Source: Colocasia esculenta (lineage: Eukaryota; Streptophyta; Magnoliopsida; Alismatales; Araceae). From it: DNA of 64,000 nucleotides. The notes beneath the pieces were generated by a model. The model did no database searches and was not told the origin of the DNA. It saw nothing but the letters and a program-made list of their open reading frames with translations. The stretch is from NCBI GenBank assembly GCA_014218235.1, contig CM024764.1, positions 69,229,184-69,293,183 on the forward strand, written 5' to 3'. How positions within the stretch are numbered: position 1 is the first letter of the stretch; each line of letters starts with the position of its first letter. Position numbers and translations under genes: made by a program. Below are positions 10,501-23,462 of this stretch, piece by piece.

Positions 10501-12774
10501 ATGGATTCTCGAGGATTTGTAGTTGAGGGCCATTCCATTAATAGACCACCATTTTTTGGTGGGTCTGATTACTCTTATTGGAAAAATCGCATGCAAGTTT
10601 TTCTTAGGGCTCAAAACTATGAAATCTGGAGGATAGTTGAAGTGGGTCCTTATGAAAATCATGGAGATGAGGAGAATTGGACTAGAGAGCAAATTAGGAA
10701 AGCTACTCTTAATTACAGTGCCATGAATATGCTTCAATGTGCTGTCCACCCTAAAGAATATTCAAGAATATCCATGCGTAAATCTGCTAAGGAAATGTGG
10801 GATAAACTTGAATTAATGTATGAAGGAATATCTCAAGTTAGGGAAACCAAAGCAAACACATTTGTTTCTGATTATGAATTGTTTATGATGAAATCTAACG
10901 AATCAATTTCTGAAATGTTTGCTAGGTTTATGATAATTGCCAATGGACTGAAGGCACTAGGTAAGGAATACACTGATGCTGATCTGGTAAGAAAAATCAT
11001 GCGCTCTCTATCATCTATTTGGCATACAAAGGCTACAGTGATTGAAGATTCTAAGGATTTATCCAAAATTTCTTTGAATGAACTTATAGGATCTTTAATG
11101 ACTTATGAAATAAATCTGAAAAGAAGTGAAGAACATATGCTTAAAGCTAAACCAGTAGCACTTAAAGCTTCATCAAGCAACAAAGAGAAAAGTCAAGAAA
11201 AATAAAGTTCTAAAGAGTCTGAGTCTAATGAGGATGAACTTGCCCTCATGACTAGGCAATTAAGAAAAATTTTAAAATCAAGAAGAGGAAAATTCAATGG
11301 AAAGAAAAAATATTCTTCTAGTAAAAGGAATGCTTCTTCTTCAAATTTTAATGCTAGCAGAAATCAAAAAACTGATGAAGATATTGTTTTCTACAGGTGC
11401 AACAAGACAGGACATATGAAGGGTGAGTGTCCTGAGATCAAAAAGGACAAATACAAGAAGAACAACAAATTGAAGAAGCTAAAAGCCATGATAACAACTT
11501 GGTCGGATGAAGACCAAAGTGAAGATGAAGAAGAGAACTCCTCAAGTTCTGTAAATGAGGAGTTATGCTTTATGGCAAACAACAGTGATGGAAATGTAAG
11601 TCCTTCTTTTGAACAATATACTGTTGAAGATTGGCAAGATGCATATGCTGAGTTGATTGAAAAATATTCTGAAATAAGAAAAGAAAACAAATATCTGAAA
11701 AAGAAAATTGAAAATGTCATGCATGACACTTCCTTAAATAGAAGAATATCTGAACTTGAAAATGAAATAACTGAACTCAATGAAGAAAAGGAAGATCTTT
11801 TGAATGACATTGATGAATTTAAAATTGCATCTCAAAAGGCCAACAATGATTTTGAAAAACTTTCTGAAAGAATAGAATTGCAACAAAAAGAAAAACAACA
11901 AGTCATTGATGAAGTTCAGAAACTCAAGAAGTTGTTGGATGTAAAGGAACAAGTGATAAAAAATTCACAAATGGAAAGGAAAACCTTGATGCATTGTTAG
12001 GACTAAAAATGAATGTTGCAAAACATGGACTAGGATTCACCACAGAAAAATCTTTGAAAAATAAATCTTGTGAAAAGAAAGAAAAACCTTCAAATTCCTT
12101 TGATAAAAATTGTCAAAAGCACTAGTCCAGGAAACAAAAATAAACAAGTGTCAAAGAACACATTTGAAATACCAAAAAATCATAACAAAAAGAATGTTTC
12201 TAACCAAAAGAAATAAAACAGGTCGACACACATTGCTGATAGGTCAACACCAGTCAACCACAAGTTGAAAACTGTGACTGTTGAGTAGACACCAGTCCAA
12301 CATAGGTCGACCTGTCCAATTCTGAAAAACAACAACCAGTTGAACAGAAATTCAAATAAAAATATGAAAAATTGTAAAAACACAAAAACAAACTTTCATG
12401 ATGGTTATTGGAGATCCAGGACATCATGTCAATTTAATTGGATCAATTCTTGGAATCAATGGTATCATAATCCTTATTGGTACCATTCACAATCTTTTTA
12501 TCCAAAGGTTCCAAGATATCAACATAATTCTTGGTTTGGATTTCCATACATGAACAATCATGCCAAAATGCATAATTTCTCTGCTCATGAAAGGAAAAAT
12601 ACTGGTGTTTTCATTCTAAATCAGAATGTTAAAATGCCCAAAAGGGAAATCATTTCTGAAACAAAACAAAAACAAAAGACAACTCAAATATGGATAAGAA
12701 AAGACTTATTGTTTTTGTTCAAACAAATTGAAGGTCCCAACAATGTTTGGGTACCAAAATATTTTCTTCTCTGA
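10501..12774 (+). pseudogene. Copia-1 gag (nucleocapsid-type, coiled coil), broken
   Basis: Gag forms the virus-like particle and binds the element RNA. The ATG at 10501 gives MDSRGF..., with the UBN2/gag-type core (NRPPFFGG, YWKNRM, EMWDKLELMYEG). A zinc knuckle follows at about 11395-11430; its first cysteine is phenylalanine (FYRCNKTGHMKGEC), where CX2CX4HX4C is expected. Residues from about 11620 to 11990 are a coiled coil rich in Glu, Lys, Asn and Leu. Breaks: an in-frame TAA at 11203-11205 (Copia-2 has TCA there), and a frameshift near 11970, after which the original frame is lost until about 12340. The region ends with the Sirevirus-typical GPNNVWVPK at about 12750. It is not functional as it stands. 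Confidence 0.88.
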
Positions 12775-12782
12775 TCTGATTT

Positions 12783-15700
12783 ATGCAGGAAAGTCATGCA
12801 CCCAACTCCAATGTGTGGTTCATTGACAGTGGGTGTTCACGACACATGACTGGAGACAGAACAAAGTTTTCATTTCTGATTGAAAAGGAAGGAGGATCGG
12901 TTACTTTTGGAGGTAAAAATAAAGGGAAAATCATTGGATCTGGAAAGGTTGGTAAATCCTCCTCAAACTCAATTGAAAATGTTTTGTTAGTTGATGGTTT
13001 GGATTATAATCTTTTGAGTATAAGCCAATTGTGTGACATAGGTCACAAGGTTGTTTTTGAATCTGATTTTTGCAAAATAATTGATTCTTCAACTGAAAAA
13101 ATAAATTTCTTTGGTGAAAGAGAAAATAATGTCTACATGATCAATCTTGATAAAAACTTTGCTGAAAACATTTGTTTGGTGGCAAATAAAAATGAAATTG
13201 CATGGACATGGCACAAAAGTCTTGGTCATGCAAGTTTCAACACAATAAATAAACTCTTAAGGTTAAATCTGGTTAAAGGACTTCCTGAGTCTTTTCCAAA
13301 TGTTGAAGATCAACTTTGTGGGATATGTGCTCAAGGAAAACAAACCAGAAAATCTTTTAAAATTTTCAATGATGTACTCACTTCTAAGCCACTAGAATTA
13401 CTTCATATGGACCTTTTTGGGCCAACAAGAATTCTTAGTCTTAGTGGTAAAAGATATGGATTTGTCATCATTGATGATTGTACTAGATACACTTGGGTCA
13501 TCTTTCTATCTCACAAAAGTGATGCTTGTTTAGAATTCAGGAATTTCTGCACCACTGCCTTAATGGTTTTTTCATATAAAATCAAATCCATTTTGACTAA
13601 TCATGGGGGAGAATTTGAGAACAAAACTTTTTCTGATTTATGTGCTGAAATGAACATTTTTCACAGATTCTCTTTTCCAAGAACTCCAGAACAAAATGGA
13701 GTTGTGGAAAGGAATAATAGAAAAATGGCTTCTATGCTTTGGAAAAAATCCTTCAGGGCTGAAGCTGTGAACACAACAAATCACATCTTGAACAGAGCAT
13801 TGGTCAGATCAAAAATCAGAAAAACCCCCCATGAACTTTTGAAAAACAAAAAGCCAACTCTATCTTATTTTAAAATCTTTGGTTGCAAGTGTTTTGTACA
13901 TAACAACAATAAAGAAAATCTTGATAAATTTGATGCCAAAAGTATTGAAGCCATTTTTCTTGGATATTCAGAAATTTCTAGAGCTTATATAGTTTACATT
14001 CTCAAGAATAAAACTGTGGAAGAATCTCCACATGTAGTTTTTGATGAAAACTCATATCAAACTGATGACTCTACATCTTGCAGGGTTCTTCAAAATAATG
14101 AAGAGGATGACTTCGTTGTCGAATCTTCACCAACTGTTAAGAGGATGAAGATCCATTTGAAAATCTGGACAATCAATCACCTACCACAAGTGGTTCAGGT
14201 AATATTGTTCCAGAACTGAATGCATCCCAAGAGGTAATTCCTGAAAACAGATTTCTAAGAGATCATCCAATTGAGAATATAGTTGGTAATGTGCATGATA
14301 GAGTTAGAACTAGATCATCTTTTCTGAATGCAATAAATGAAGACCCACTAGCACTAATTTCTCAAATTGAACCCAAGTCAATTGAAGAAGCCCTAACTAG
14401 TGAGGATTGGATCAATGCAATGCATGATGAACTTCATCAATTTGACAAAAATCAAGTGTGGGAATTAGTACCTAGACCTAGTGACCAATCTGTTATTGGT
14501 ACTAGATGGGTGTTCAAAAATAAATTGAATGAAAATGGACAGGTTGTTAGGAATAAAGCTAGACTAGTTTCCAAGGGGTACAATCAGGAGTTTGGAATTG
14601 ATTTTGAAGAATCATATGCCCATGTAGCTAAACTAGAAGTTGTGAGAATATTTCTTGCTTTTGCATCATCCCTAAAATTTAAAGTTTATCAAATGGATGT
14701 GAAAAGTGCTTTCTTGAATGGATACATCAAAGAAAATATTTTTGTAGAACAACCTCCTGGATTTGAAAATCAAAAATATCCTGATCATGTTTTCAAACTC
14801 AATAAGACTCTTTATGGTCTTAAGCAAGCTCCAAGAGCTTGGTATGACCGTTTGAGCTCATTTTTGTTGAATAAAGGTTACACAAGAGGTAATGTAGACT
14901 AAACCTCGTTTACAAAAATTGTCAATAATCAAATCATTGCTGTCCAAATATATGTTGATGACATAATTTTTGGGGCTACAAATAAAGAACTGTGTACTGA
15001 ATTTGCTGATCACATGAAAACTGAATTTGAAATGAGTTTAATGAGAGACTTACAATTCTTTTTGGGATTGCAGGTAGATCAAAACAGTGAAGGGATTTTC
15101 ATAAGTCAAACAAAGTATGTTAAAGAACTTCTGAAAAAGTTTGACTTTTAGCACCTCAAGCATTCAAGCACACCAATGGCAATAAATGTAAGACTAGAGG
15201 AAGACTCATTTGGTAAGTCAGTAGATCCAAAGACCTACAGAGGTATGATTGGTTCTCTACGTTACCTCACAACCTCTAGACCAGATATTCAGTATAGTGT
15301 GTGCATGTGTGCTAGGTTTCAAGCCAATCCTAAAGAAAGTCACATGTTAGCTGTCAAAAGGATTTTTAAATATCTTGTTGGATCATGTGAACTTGGAATT
15401 TGGTATTTTGTTGGTTGCAAGTTAGATTTAATTGCTTACTGTGATGCTGATTATGCTGGTTGTAAGCTTGATAGAAAAAGTACTAGTGGCTTGTGTTTAT
15501 ATCTAGGTGGATGCCTAATTTCATGGGCTTCTAAAAAGCAACATTCAGTAGCTCTATCCACTGCAGAGGCTGAATATGTTGCAGCTGGTTGTTGTGGCAC
15601 TCAAGTTCTTTGGGTGAAACATCAGCTCCTAGACTATAATCACAAATTGGGTTGTATTCCTATTTTGTGTGATAACACTAGTGCTATTAATTTATCTAAA

Positions 15701-15901
15701 AATCCAATTCAGCATTCACGAACAAAGCATATTGAAATAAGGAACCATTTTCTAAGGGATGAGGTCGCTAAGAAATCTTTTGAACTTCACTTCATTGAAA
15801 CTGAAAAATAAATTGCAGATATTTTCACAAAGCCTCTTCTAGAAAACAAATTCTCATCTTTAAGAAGAGAGCTTGGTTTGTGCAAATTTCCATATTGTTG
15901 A
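12783..15901 (+). pseudogene. Copia-1 pol: protease, integrase, RT, RNase H (broken)
   Basis: Copia domain order is visible. Protease has WFIDSGCSRHMTGD at about 12823. The GAG-pre-integrase HHCC finger has WHKSLGHAS and CGICAQGK. The integrase core has HMDLFGP and QNGVVERNNR, but the second catalytic Asp (usually SDHGGEF) reads TNHGGEF. RT has KARLVSKGYNQ, YQMDVKSAFLNG, YGLKQAPRAWYDR, then YVDD at about 14951-14962. RNase H has YCDADYAGC and ALSTAEAEYVAA, and the gene ends at the TGA at 15901. Breaks are a frameshift between about 14190 and 14290, and in-frame stops near 14900, 15149 and 15809. Without an intact integrase Asp or reading frame it is inactive. Confidence 0.92.
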
Positions 15902-15979
15902 TATCTTCTATCTCTTTTTACAAATAAAAGTCTTCATGTTCTTGCAAATAAATTCCTCACTCTCACATTGCATTGGTAT

Positions 15980-16075
15980 TCTTGGTATATCAAATGGTGA
16001 TTTGAAGAAAGACAAATCAGGCTTGTCTGGACACTTTCACTATGCGTGAGTATATGTCTCCGCCAAGTATCAAGA
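15980..16075 (+). repeat. Structured ~100-nt motif, copy a (Copia-1)
   Basis: The outer arms TCTTGGTA and TATCAAGA pair with one G-U. An inner hairpin is GACAAA/CTTGTC (one mismatch), and a second weak hairpin uses TTCAC/GTGAG. CTCCGCCAAGTA is conserved near the 3' arm. The same motif occurs four times in Copia-2 with different stem sequences. Confidence 0.7.
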
Positions 16076-17347
16076 GTCTTGCTTGCAATTGTTGAGGGGG
16101 AGTAATTGTCTTTCAATAAAACATTCTTGTTTATTCTATTTTCACTTCATTCCATTCCTATTTCTTCAATAATCTTCATGTTCTCCTTGTGAGGGGGAGA
16201 TACATGAAAGGGGGAGTCATTGTCACATTCCTTGACCTTACTTGTCTATCTTGAACCCCAAACTCATCAGAATTTTTGAGTCATTGTGCTATTTTCTTAT
16301 GAGAGAATTAAAACATTGAAACTAAATTCATTGTGTATTTAGTTTAATTTCAAAGATTCATTATCATTTCAAGGTTAAGCAATCTTAATACTGAATGTCT
16401 TTAAAATGACTTGCAAAACACTTGTAGTCACATGAGTGGCTTTACTATTTATCATGTGTATGTTTAAGCTTCATTTTTACCACATGTTAAGAATAATTTT
16501 TCTAAATTCGTAGTCATGACTTTTTTGGTCAAAGCAAACATATTCTTGCAAAACATCAAAAGAAAATGATCAACAATCTGGAAAGATACAAACAGAGCAA
16601 TGCAAATTCTTGAACCACTGAGTAACCGGGCCATTTCACCTAAAAAGTCATTTATTTCGCGTCAAAATGTGGAAATCAAAATTTTCAACTCTGTATAAGA
16701 TATTGAAAGTTAAACCACTGAGTAATTAGGAGGTCTTGCATCTGATCAATGTGATCTCTAGCACTGAAAAGTGAGATTTAACTAATTTATTCTTGTATTC
16801 TTTCCCAGTTCAAAATGAAAGAAAATCAACTTGACAGGAAAGAAAAGTGTAAGACCTTAATAAAGTTCGTGTATACTGAGTTCAGACCTATTATTCTACA
16901 TTGTGTTAAAATTAAAGCTCCTAACATCCTTGTTAAATACTTCTGTTCACTCATATATGTCACTTTACTTTACATTTGCATCATTATTTTAACTACATTC
17001 AGATCATTATATCTTGTAATACCTTGTGTTGAGTGTGTCTTTGTGATTAAACTTTGTTGCACAATAACCAAAACACAATAATTTCTCTCATTTGATACTA
17101 TCACTTTGCCTCACTTATTTTGATCATTCCTGAACCTTCATTTCCTATATTTCATTTCTTGATCTCCTACAATTCTTTGTTTCTCTCTCTTATCTATCTT
17201 TTTAATGATGTCAAAGGGGGAGAAAGTTCCTTAAAGGGGGAGAAAGTTCCTTAAAGGGGAGACAATTTTTTTTTTATGGGAGAAAATTCAAAAAGGGGAG
17301 ATTTGAGTCAGGCTATTGAGAGATTGTGCATATATTTTGTCATCATC

Positions 17348-17361
17348 AAAAAGGGGGAGAA
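17348..17361 (+). other. Polypurine tract of Copia-1
   Basis: AAAAAGGGGGAGA followed by one base ends immediately before the 3' LTR start TGTTGGG at 17362. It primes plus-strand DNA synthesis in this class. Confidence 0.9.
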
Positions 17362-18975
17362 TGTTGGGTTGAGTGTGTATTTGAAACCTTTTAATGATGA
17401 CTTTAATCATGACTAATTGACATCACTTATAATTTGATTTTGATGATGACATTTTGTACATATTAAAATGATGACTAATTGAACATGTTATACATTTTAT
17501 ACATATCACAACAATGCTTAAACAACATATTTTTGATGTTTAATATCTCACATTTTAATGATAATATCTTGTATTAATGGTTTACAATTTATATTTTTAG
17601 GTTTACACAAATTTGTCACAGTGGTGTCGACACAGTCCACCTGTGTGTCGACACTAGTTCACTGTCCTAGAAGCCTGTTCTGAAGCAGTAGTTAGTGGTG
17701 TCGACACAGTCTGCCTGTGTGTCGACACAGTCTGCCTGTGGTGTCGACACAGTGCCCTGTGGTGTCGACACTAGATCACTAAGCCCAGTTTGAAGACAAT
17801 GGCTGTGGTGTCGACACAGTCTGCCTGTGTGTCGACACACTTCGACTAAAGCTCAAAAATGGGAATTTTTCTGGACACTTGGCTACTTGGGAATCAAGGG
17901 ATTTGACCTAGATTTTTGTGCCCACACACCCCAAGGCACCTTATGGACATATGGGGCTATAAATACCCATGCTTCTTGTACCCCAAAGGTAAGCCAGCGC
18001 ATACAACTCCCAGAAAAGGTTTTTTGGCGGCAAAAAGGGATCTCTCCAGTTCTTGCTCATCTCCAGAAGCTGTGATCCATCTTTTCAAGAGAAAGTACAA
18101 GGGAGTGAAGGTCAATCTCTGGAGAGGGCTTTGATGTTCAGAGCAAGGGAGCAGATTCAGCAGAAGCACAGTAATTGAAGAGGAATTTCTGGCGATTCAG
18201 AAGCTATTGAAGCAGAGCATCGCCAATTGACAGGGAGCATCTTCAAGCCTCTTCAATTCAACCTTCTGCAAGAAATATTCATCGAAGAACACTCATTCTA
18301 CATCCATTTCTCTCACTTCTGAGTTTGTTCTTCCTTATTTCGTCTATGAGATTTGTGCATGAAGTTATGCACAAATTTCTATGTACGAATCTGTCTTGAA
18401 TCAGATCATTGCTAGAGGATCTGATTTCTGTTGTCTTTGATCTAGCTTTCGTATTGTGAGCCGTCGAGCTCTGGTTTATGAGTCGTCATACTCAGTGTGT
18501 GGTTTGAGCCATCGTGCTCAATTTGGAGTCGTCGTGCTCCGATTGTTGTTTGAGCCGTCGTGCTCAGTTTGTGAGTCATTGAACTCAAGGTTGTGTGTTG
18601 AGCCGTCGTGCTCAAGGGTGTTTGAAGTCGTCGTGCTCCGGTGTGAGTTGTACTCTTTTGAGTAGTGGAGCCTCACTATGTGAGGGGTGGATGTAGGAGT
18701 CACTGGTGTGATTTCCGAACCACCTAAATCCTTTGTGCAATGGTTTGATCTACTTGTCTGCGCTAGATGCTTGCATTGGATTTCTCTCTTACACTAAGTG
18801 TTTAATTGCTTCACACATAATCTACACACACCCACACTTCAGATCAGTAAATTGTTTGTTTGAATTGATCTCTGATTCGAAGTAATTTTGAATTTCTTAA
18901 GCTTCCGCATTAATTAGTGTTAGATCTATTCAACCCCCCTTCTAGATCTGATCCATCCACCAATTCGTTCCTACA
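17362..18975 (+). repeat. Copia-1 3' LTR
   Basis: This 1614-bp LTR starts TGTTGGGTTGAG and ends CCTACA, followed by the TSD taggg. It has the same internal arrangement as the 5' LTR: TGTCGACA array 17625-17837, TATA box 17958-17965, hairpin array 18458-18655. Confidence 0.93.
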
Positions 18976-20164
18976 TAGGGAGCTCGGGCCGGAGTCGCTA
19001 AGGGTGCCAAGCATGGGCCTGCAGCAGTGTGGTCTACAGCGTGGTGTTGGTTGGTCTCTACAGTTCTTTGACTTTCGTTGTTTGTTTGTGGAGCGACAGT
19101 TGGACCTTTCGTCTTGGACTGCGAGACTGAGAGGTAGTTCTTGTGTTGTGTTGTTCGGGTTGGATATTAGCATCATGAACCAGTAGTCTTTACCCGTGTG
19201 GTAGCATCGTTCCTTCCGACTCAAGCTTTGTCAGTGGTTGTGGCTGTGAGTGGTGACTCACCAATTGTGGTTTCTATTCGTTTGTGGTGTACCCTTGTTT
19301 GTGGCACAGTCGAGCTTGTGGTTCAGTTGTGGTATCTTGTGGTTGTAGGTACCTGTACTTTTTGTTGGTAGCTGGTTGTCATGGCACGTGATGTGCTAGC
19401 CTTTTCAGGTGTTGAGGTGGAGCTGTGCTCCGCGGAGGTCGTGTTGTGTGACCTTCCACTTGTTGTGTTATACCCTTCTAAGGGTAGTCTTCAGGTGTGT
19501 GTTGTATTGCTATTTGTTATCGGTTTGCCTGTGTGGCTTGTAGAGTAGTTATTTCCGTTGTTGGGTGGACTGGTGTTTCTGTACCAATCCTATTATTTCT
19601 TCTATGTGACGTGAGATGTGCTGGTTAGCACGTTTATCTTTAAATGCAGTTTATTTATGGTTATTGCAAGTACGCAATTACTTTTGTGGTTCTCCTCCTA
19701 GTGTTACCTGTGAGACCCTTTGTGGTTGAGATCTCGGTTCCCCTTCAGTTTTCGGCTATTGTTTTTGGGAGGTCCCTGCTGTACCTGTGACTTTTGAGGC
19801 TCACTCCCTTACAGTTCTTTTCAGGTGTTAGCCGTGTGGCTGACTTGCAGTAGTGTTGTGGCAGACTCGTACCACCAACAGTTGAGTCGTAGTTGTTGTT
19901 GTGTGGGCTTCTTCTCTCTCGGGATATGCCCCAGGTAGTTGTATTTTCTCTTGGACATGTAATAATGTATTAGGATAATGTAATTTATGGTTATTGAATA
20001 TGAGAACATGTACTTTCTTATATCTTATATTCTTGTGGTTGTCTTTTATATTCTCACTGGACACTTGTGTGAGCTATCCCTGGTGAGACTTCGGTCTGTT
20101 CGCGGGAGGCAGGTCTGGATATAGAGCCTTATTGGGCTTAAGTATCCAGGGTCGTTACAACATA

Positions 20165-22711
20165 TGTGTCATTTGCACTTCTTCCTCAGATAACACACAC
20201 TTTTCAACTTTACCCTTCAAAAAACGTCTTGGGGGAAGATTGATAAGGAATAAACATCAACACTGCAACTAGGAGCGCCATCATAATTTCTTTCTGTACA
20301 ATTAAGTCGAGTGACTATGTTAGGAAAGTACATAGAATAGAACGAAATAGTCTCCTCTAGAAGATAGCCTTCTACAATTGAACCTTCTGGTCGTGCTTTA
20401 TTATGCACATAATCTTTCAATTTCTTCAGGTATCGTTCTATATGATACATCCACCGATATTGAATCGGGCCAGCAATTCTTGCTTCATACGCCAAATGCG
20501 ATATCAAATGAATCATGATAGTAAAAAATGATGACGAAAAAATTTGTTTTAACTTGCATAGTGTTACTGCTATATCAACTTCTAACTTAAGCAAATGATC
20601 AGGCCTCAGAACTTTAGAACATACATCTTTAAAGTACATACTCAACTCAGTAATTGCTTCAGTTACATCTGCATGAAAAATGTTGCGAAGTGCCAAAGGT
20701 AGCAACACTTGCATATAAACATGAGAGTCGTGACTCTTCAACCCTATGAGTTTCCCATGTGTAAAGTCCACACACTTCAACAAATTAGATGAATATCCAT
20801 CGAGGACTTGAATGTTCCTTAGAAACTCACAAATCTATAACCGTTGTGTTATGTTGAATGTAAAAATCGCTGTAGGTGGTTTTCCTTCTCGATCTTTCGG
20901 CAGATGAAGTTGTGGACGTATCCCCCAATCTTCTAAGTCCATTCGTGTCTTAACTGTGTCCTTACTGTAACCAGATCCAAGGAGATTTAAAGTGCCCAAT
21001 AGATAGTCGCATACATTATTTTCGATATGCATCACATCTAAGTTATGACGGAGAAGCAGATTCTGTCAGTATGGTAACTCTTTGAAAAAAATACTTTGTT
21101 TTTTTCCATCCTTTCAGTTTACCAATATCTTTCTTAAATGTCTTCCCAAATCTTATAATAGGCACCTTCTGTTGTTGTTGTTCCCACAATTCATGACCAT
21201 TCAAAATTTTCGAAGCTTTTCCAGCTTCGACTCTGCCATCAAATCTATCCTTGTATGTGCTTTTCCTCTATCTATAATGTACTGGCAAAAAACGACGGTG
21301 CCCGAGATAACAAATTTTTTTACAATTTTTAAGTCTTCTTGAAATAAGTACTATAGTTACATGTCGGACAGACATATGTTCCTTTGGTGCTCCACCCTGA
21401 TAGATTAGCATATGCAGGGAAGTCATTGAGCGTCCAGAGGAGAGCAGCTCTCATAGTGAAGTTCTGTTTCTTTGTCGCATCATATGTTTGCACACCATTA
21501 TACCATAAATCCTTCAACTCATCTATCAATGGTTGTAAGTACACATCAGGGTCATTTTCGAGCTCTTTAGGACCAAGAATGAATAAGGACATCATGGTAT
21601 ATGTTTGCTTCATACACATCATCATGGTATATGTTTGCTTCATACACATCCACGGCGATAAGTTGTAGACAACTATAACCACAGGCCATGTACTGTACCT
21701 GCAACTTATGTTTGCAAATAGATTAAACCCATCACTTGCCAAACCGAGTCTGACATTGTAGGCTTCAACAACAAAGTCTGGATAGAGATTATCAAAATGT
21801 GTCTAGGCGTCAGAATTAGCAGGATGCCGCATCTCCCCATTTTCTTGCAAAATTCGACCAGCTTTATGCCATGTCATCCACTTAGCTACCATAGAAGACA
21901 TAAACATTCTTTGCAATCTGTCTTTCAGAGGAAAATAATGCAAGATTTTATTAGGTACTCGCTTGTGTGTAGAAGATTCATTCGTATGATTGACTCTTTC
22001 TTTATATCTTGGTGTATGACATTGCAGACACTCATCTTTATCTTCATTTTTCTTCCAAAATAATACACAATCATTCTCACATACATCTATTTTCGCATGG
22101 CTTAACCTCAAATCTCTAACTACCTTCTTAGCTTCATTCCATGATTCAAGGACATAGGATCCTTCTGGTAATATTTCACGCAAAAGATCAAGGAACATAC
22201 CCATGCAGTTGCCTGTCACCTGATTCATTATCTTAATATGTAGTAATTTTAAAAGAAATGTCAATCTACCCATTTTCTGGCAACCGGGATACAAAGGCGT
22301 TTTCACATCATCTAATAGTTTATAAAATTCATTTGCCTTTGCATTTGGTTCATCTTCATCACAACGAACAGCCATTTGAGCATCTTGCAGCTCATGTAAC
22401 ATCTAAATTGTATTATCAACAGTCATATGTTGTTCTTGCTCATTTATCTCCTCCGAGGATACGTCACCAATGGGTTCCTCTCCATGACACACCCAATTTG
22501 TATAATGAAGCCATATCCCATCACATATCAAATGAGTTTTCACTTCATATCGAGTGAACTTCAATCCATTACGACACTTTTTACAGGGACATTGTATCAA
22601 TTGTCCATTATCTCCATGTCCGAAACTCTTCCTATCTTCATGAAAAGCAAAGTCCAATAGTTCTTCGACTCTTTTCTCATACCTAGAATCCAAATGATCC
22701 ATAACTTTCAT
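20165..22711 (-). pseudogene. CACTA transposase (Transpos_assoc, Tnp2, DUF4218)
   Basis: This is the transposase gene of the CACTA element, read leftward. The N-terminal Transpos_assoc domain (22711-22403) has CPCKKCRN and THLICDGIW. The Tnp2 domain (22402 to about 20835) has CENDCVLFW, RMFMSSMVAKWMTWH, ASDGFNLF, ALLWTLNDFPAYANLSGWST, CPTCN, then MHIENNVCDYLLGTLLN-like residues. DUF4218 (20783-20217) has GLKSHDSHVYMQ, YMYHIERYLKKLK-like residues and EGYLLEE. In-frame stops lie at 22403, 21803 (apparently TGG to TAG) and 20835. One frameshift lies between 21329 and 21035 and another near 20217. The gene continues into DUF4216 at 7013, beyond the solo LTR. It is dead. Confidence 0.9.
21591..21650 (-). 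repeat. 30-bp tandem duplication inside Tnp2
   Basis: Two perfect adjacent copies of a 30-bp unit (21591-21620, 21621-21650) add ten residues in frame: CMKQTYTMM appears twice in succession. Related transposases have one CMK...MMS at this site, so this is a late slippage event. Confidence 0.85.
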
Positions 22712-22970
22712 CCAACTCTTATCAACTCCAGCAATTTCAAAATAATGTAGAATTAAGAAGTAAAAGAAAAAAATATCAGATATGAATTAAGTCACATCAT
22801 ATCTACAAACCTAATCATTATACAATGACATAATTGGGTATGAACATATAACTCAAAGAAAATTTCGACAACATCTCCCCTGTACTGGGAGGAAACCCAC
22901 ATTTTCACAACTATCTATATTCACACATTCCTGCAAAGAAAATGGGGTACCTACATGAAATCTTGCCCGT

Positions 22971-23243
22971 CTATGGATATTTGATCATCTGATGTTCTTT
23001 ATTATATATGTTTTGAGATTTTTTTAAAATTTTGACAGCATCTCCCCACACTTCTCTAATATACCACTATTATTTACTAATTTTAACTATGCTCAGAAAA
23101 TCACTTGTATAGAATACAAGTGATAAGAAGAGCAGTTAAAGTTAGCAGATATATTGGAGAAGAGTGAGGAGGTGCTACCAAAATTTTAAGACAATCTCAA
23201 AACACATATAATAAAGAACATCAGATGATCAAATATCCACAGA
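22971..23243. repeat. Large imperfect palindrome upstream of the CACTA transposase
   Basis: The left arm begins ctatggatatttgatcatct and the right arm is its near inverse. The arms run about 130 bp each and meet near 23110 in cttgtatagaatacaag. It lies about 260 bp upstream of the transposase start on the minus strand. It may be a foldback insertion or a regulatory repeat of the CACTA element. Confidence 0.8.
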
Positions 23244-23462
23244 CTGTCCAATTTGGACAATTCAAGATTGTATGTTCGATATACGACATTACTATCAAAA
23301 GACAACAACATATATCGTAACAAAAGTCTTGAACGGACAAAAAAAAAAAGGTCCACTCATTCTCACATCATATGTTTCATCCAATGCTTGCATCTTGCAT
23401 TAAAATACATTCACACATCTTGCAAAAAATATATTCACACATCCACACATAATATAAACGTT

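Larger units (their letters stand above)
15902..17361 (+). other. Copia-1 3' non-coding region with repeated polypurine motifs
   Basis: No credible ORF is present. GGGGGAG-type motifs recur at about 16095, 16192, 16209, 17217, 17237, 17257, 17295 and, as the true polypurine tract, 17350-17360. Multiplied polypurine motifs before the 3' LTR are a known Sirevirus hallmark. A structured repeat lies at 15980-16075. Some Sireviruses have an env-like ORF here; this copy does not. Confidence 0.8.
8758..18975 (+). mobile_element. Copia-1: full-length Ty1/copia Sirevirus
   Basis: The element is 10.2 kb with LTRs at 8758-10383 and 17362-18975, both starting TGTTGGGTTGAG and ending CCTACA. It is flanked by the 5-bp duplication taggg (8753-8757 and 18976-18980). 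It has a tRNA-iMet primer site, a gag of the UBN2 type with coiled coil and zinc knuckle, a copia-order pol (protease, integrase, RT, RNase H), a long 3' non-coding region with repeated GGGGGAG motifs, and a polypurine tract. Size, LTR length, long coiled-coil gag and multiple polypurine-like motifs point to the Sirevirus (SIRE/Maximus) lineage. Stops and frameshifts make it non-autonomous. Confidence 0.93.
7014..20159 (+). mobile_element. Gypsy family B solo LTR, itself interrupted by Copia-1
   Basis: The LTR starts TGTTATGTCG at 7014 and ends GGGTCGTTACA at 20159. It is flanked by the 5-bp duplication acata at 7009-7013 and 20160-20164. Excluding Copia-1 (8758-18975 plus one TSD copy) it is about 2.92 kb. 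There is no gag or pol between the flanks, so it is a solo LTR left by recombination between two LTRs. It sits inside the CACTA transposase gene. It carries an 18-G run at 7385-7402 and GTCGC/GCGAC palindromes at 7170-7330 and 7690-8110. Confidence 0.9.

Noticed and set aside
15902..17361. Env-like ORF expected in some Sireviruses
   Set aside because: No frame longer than 88 codons is present, and none has a signal or membrane arrangement.
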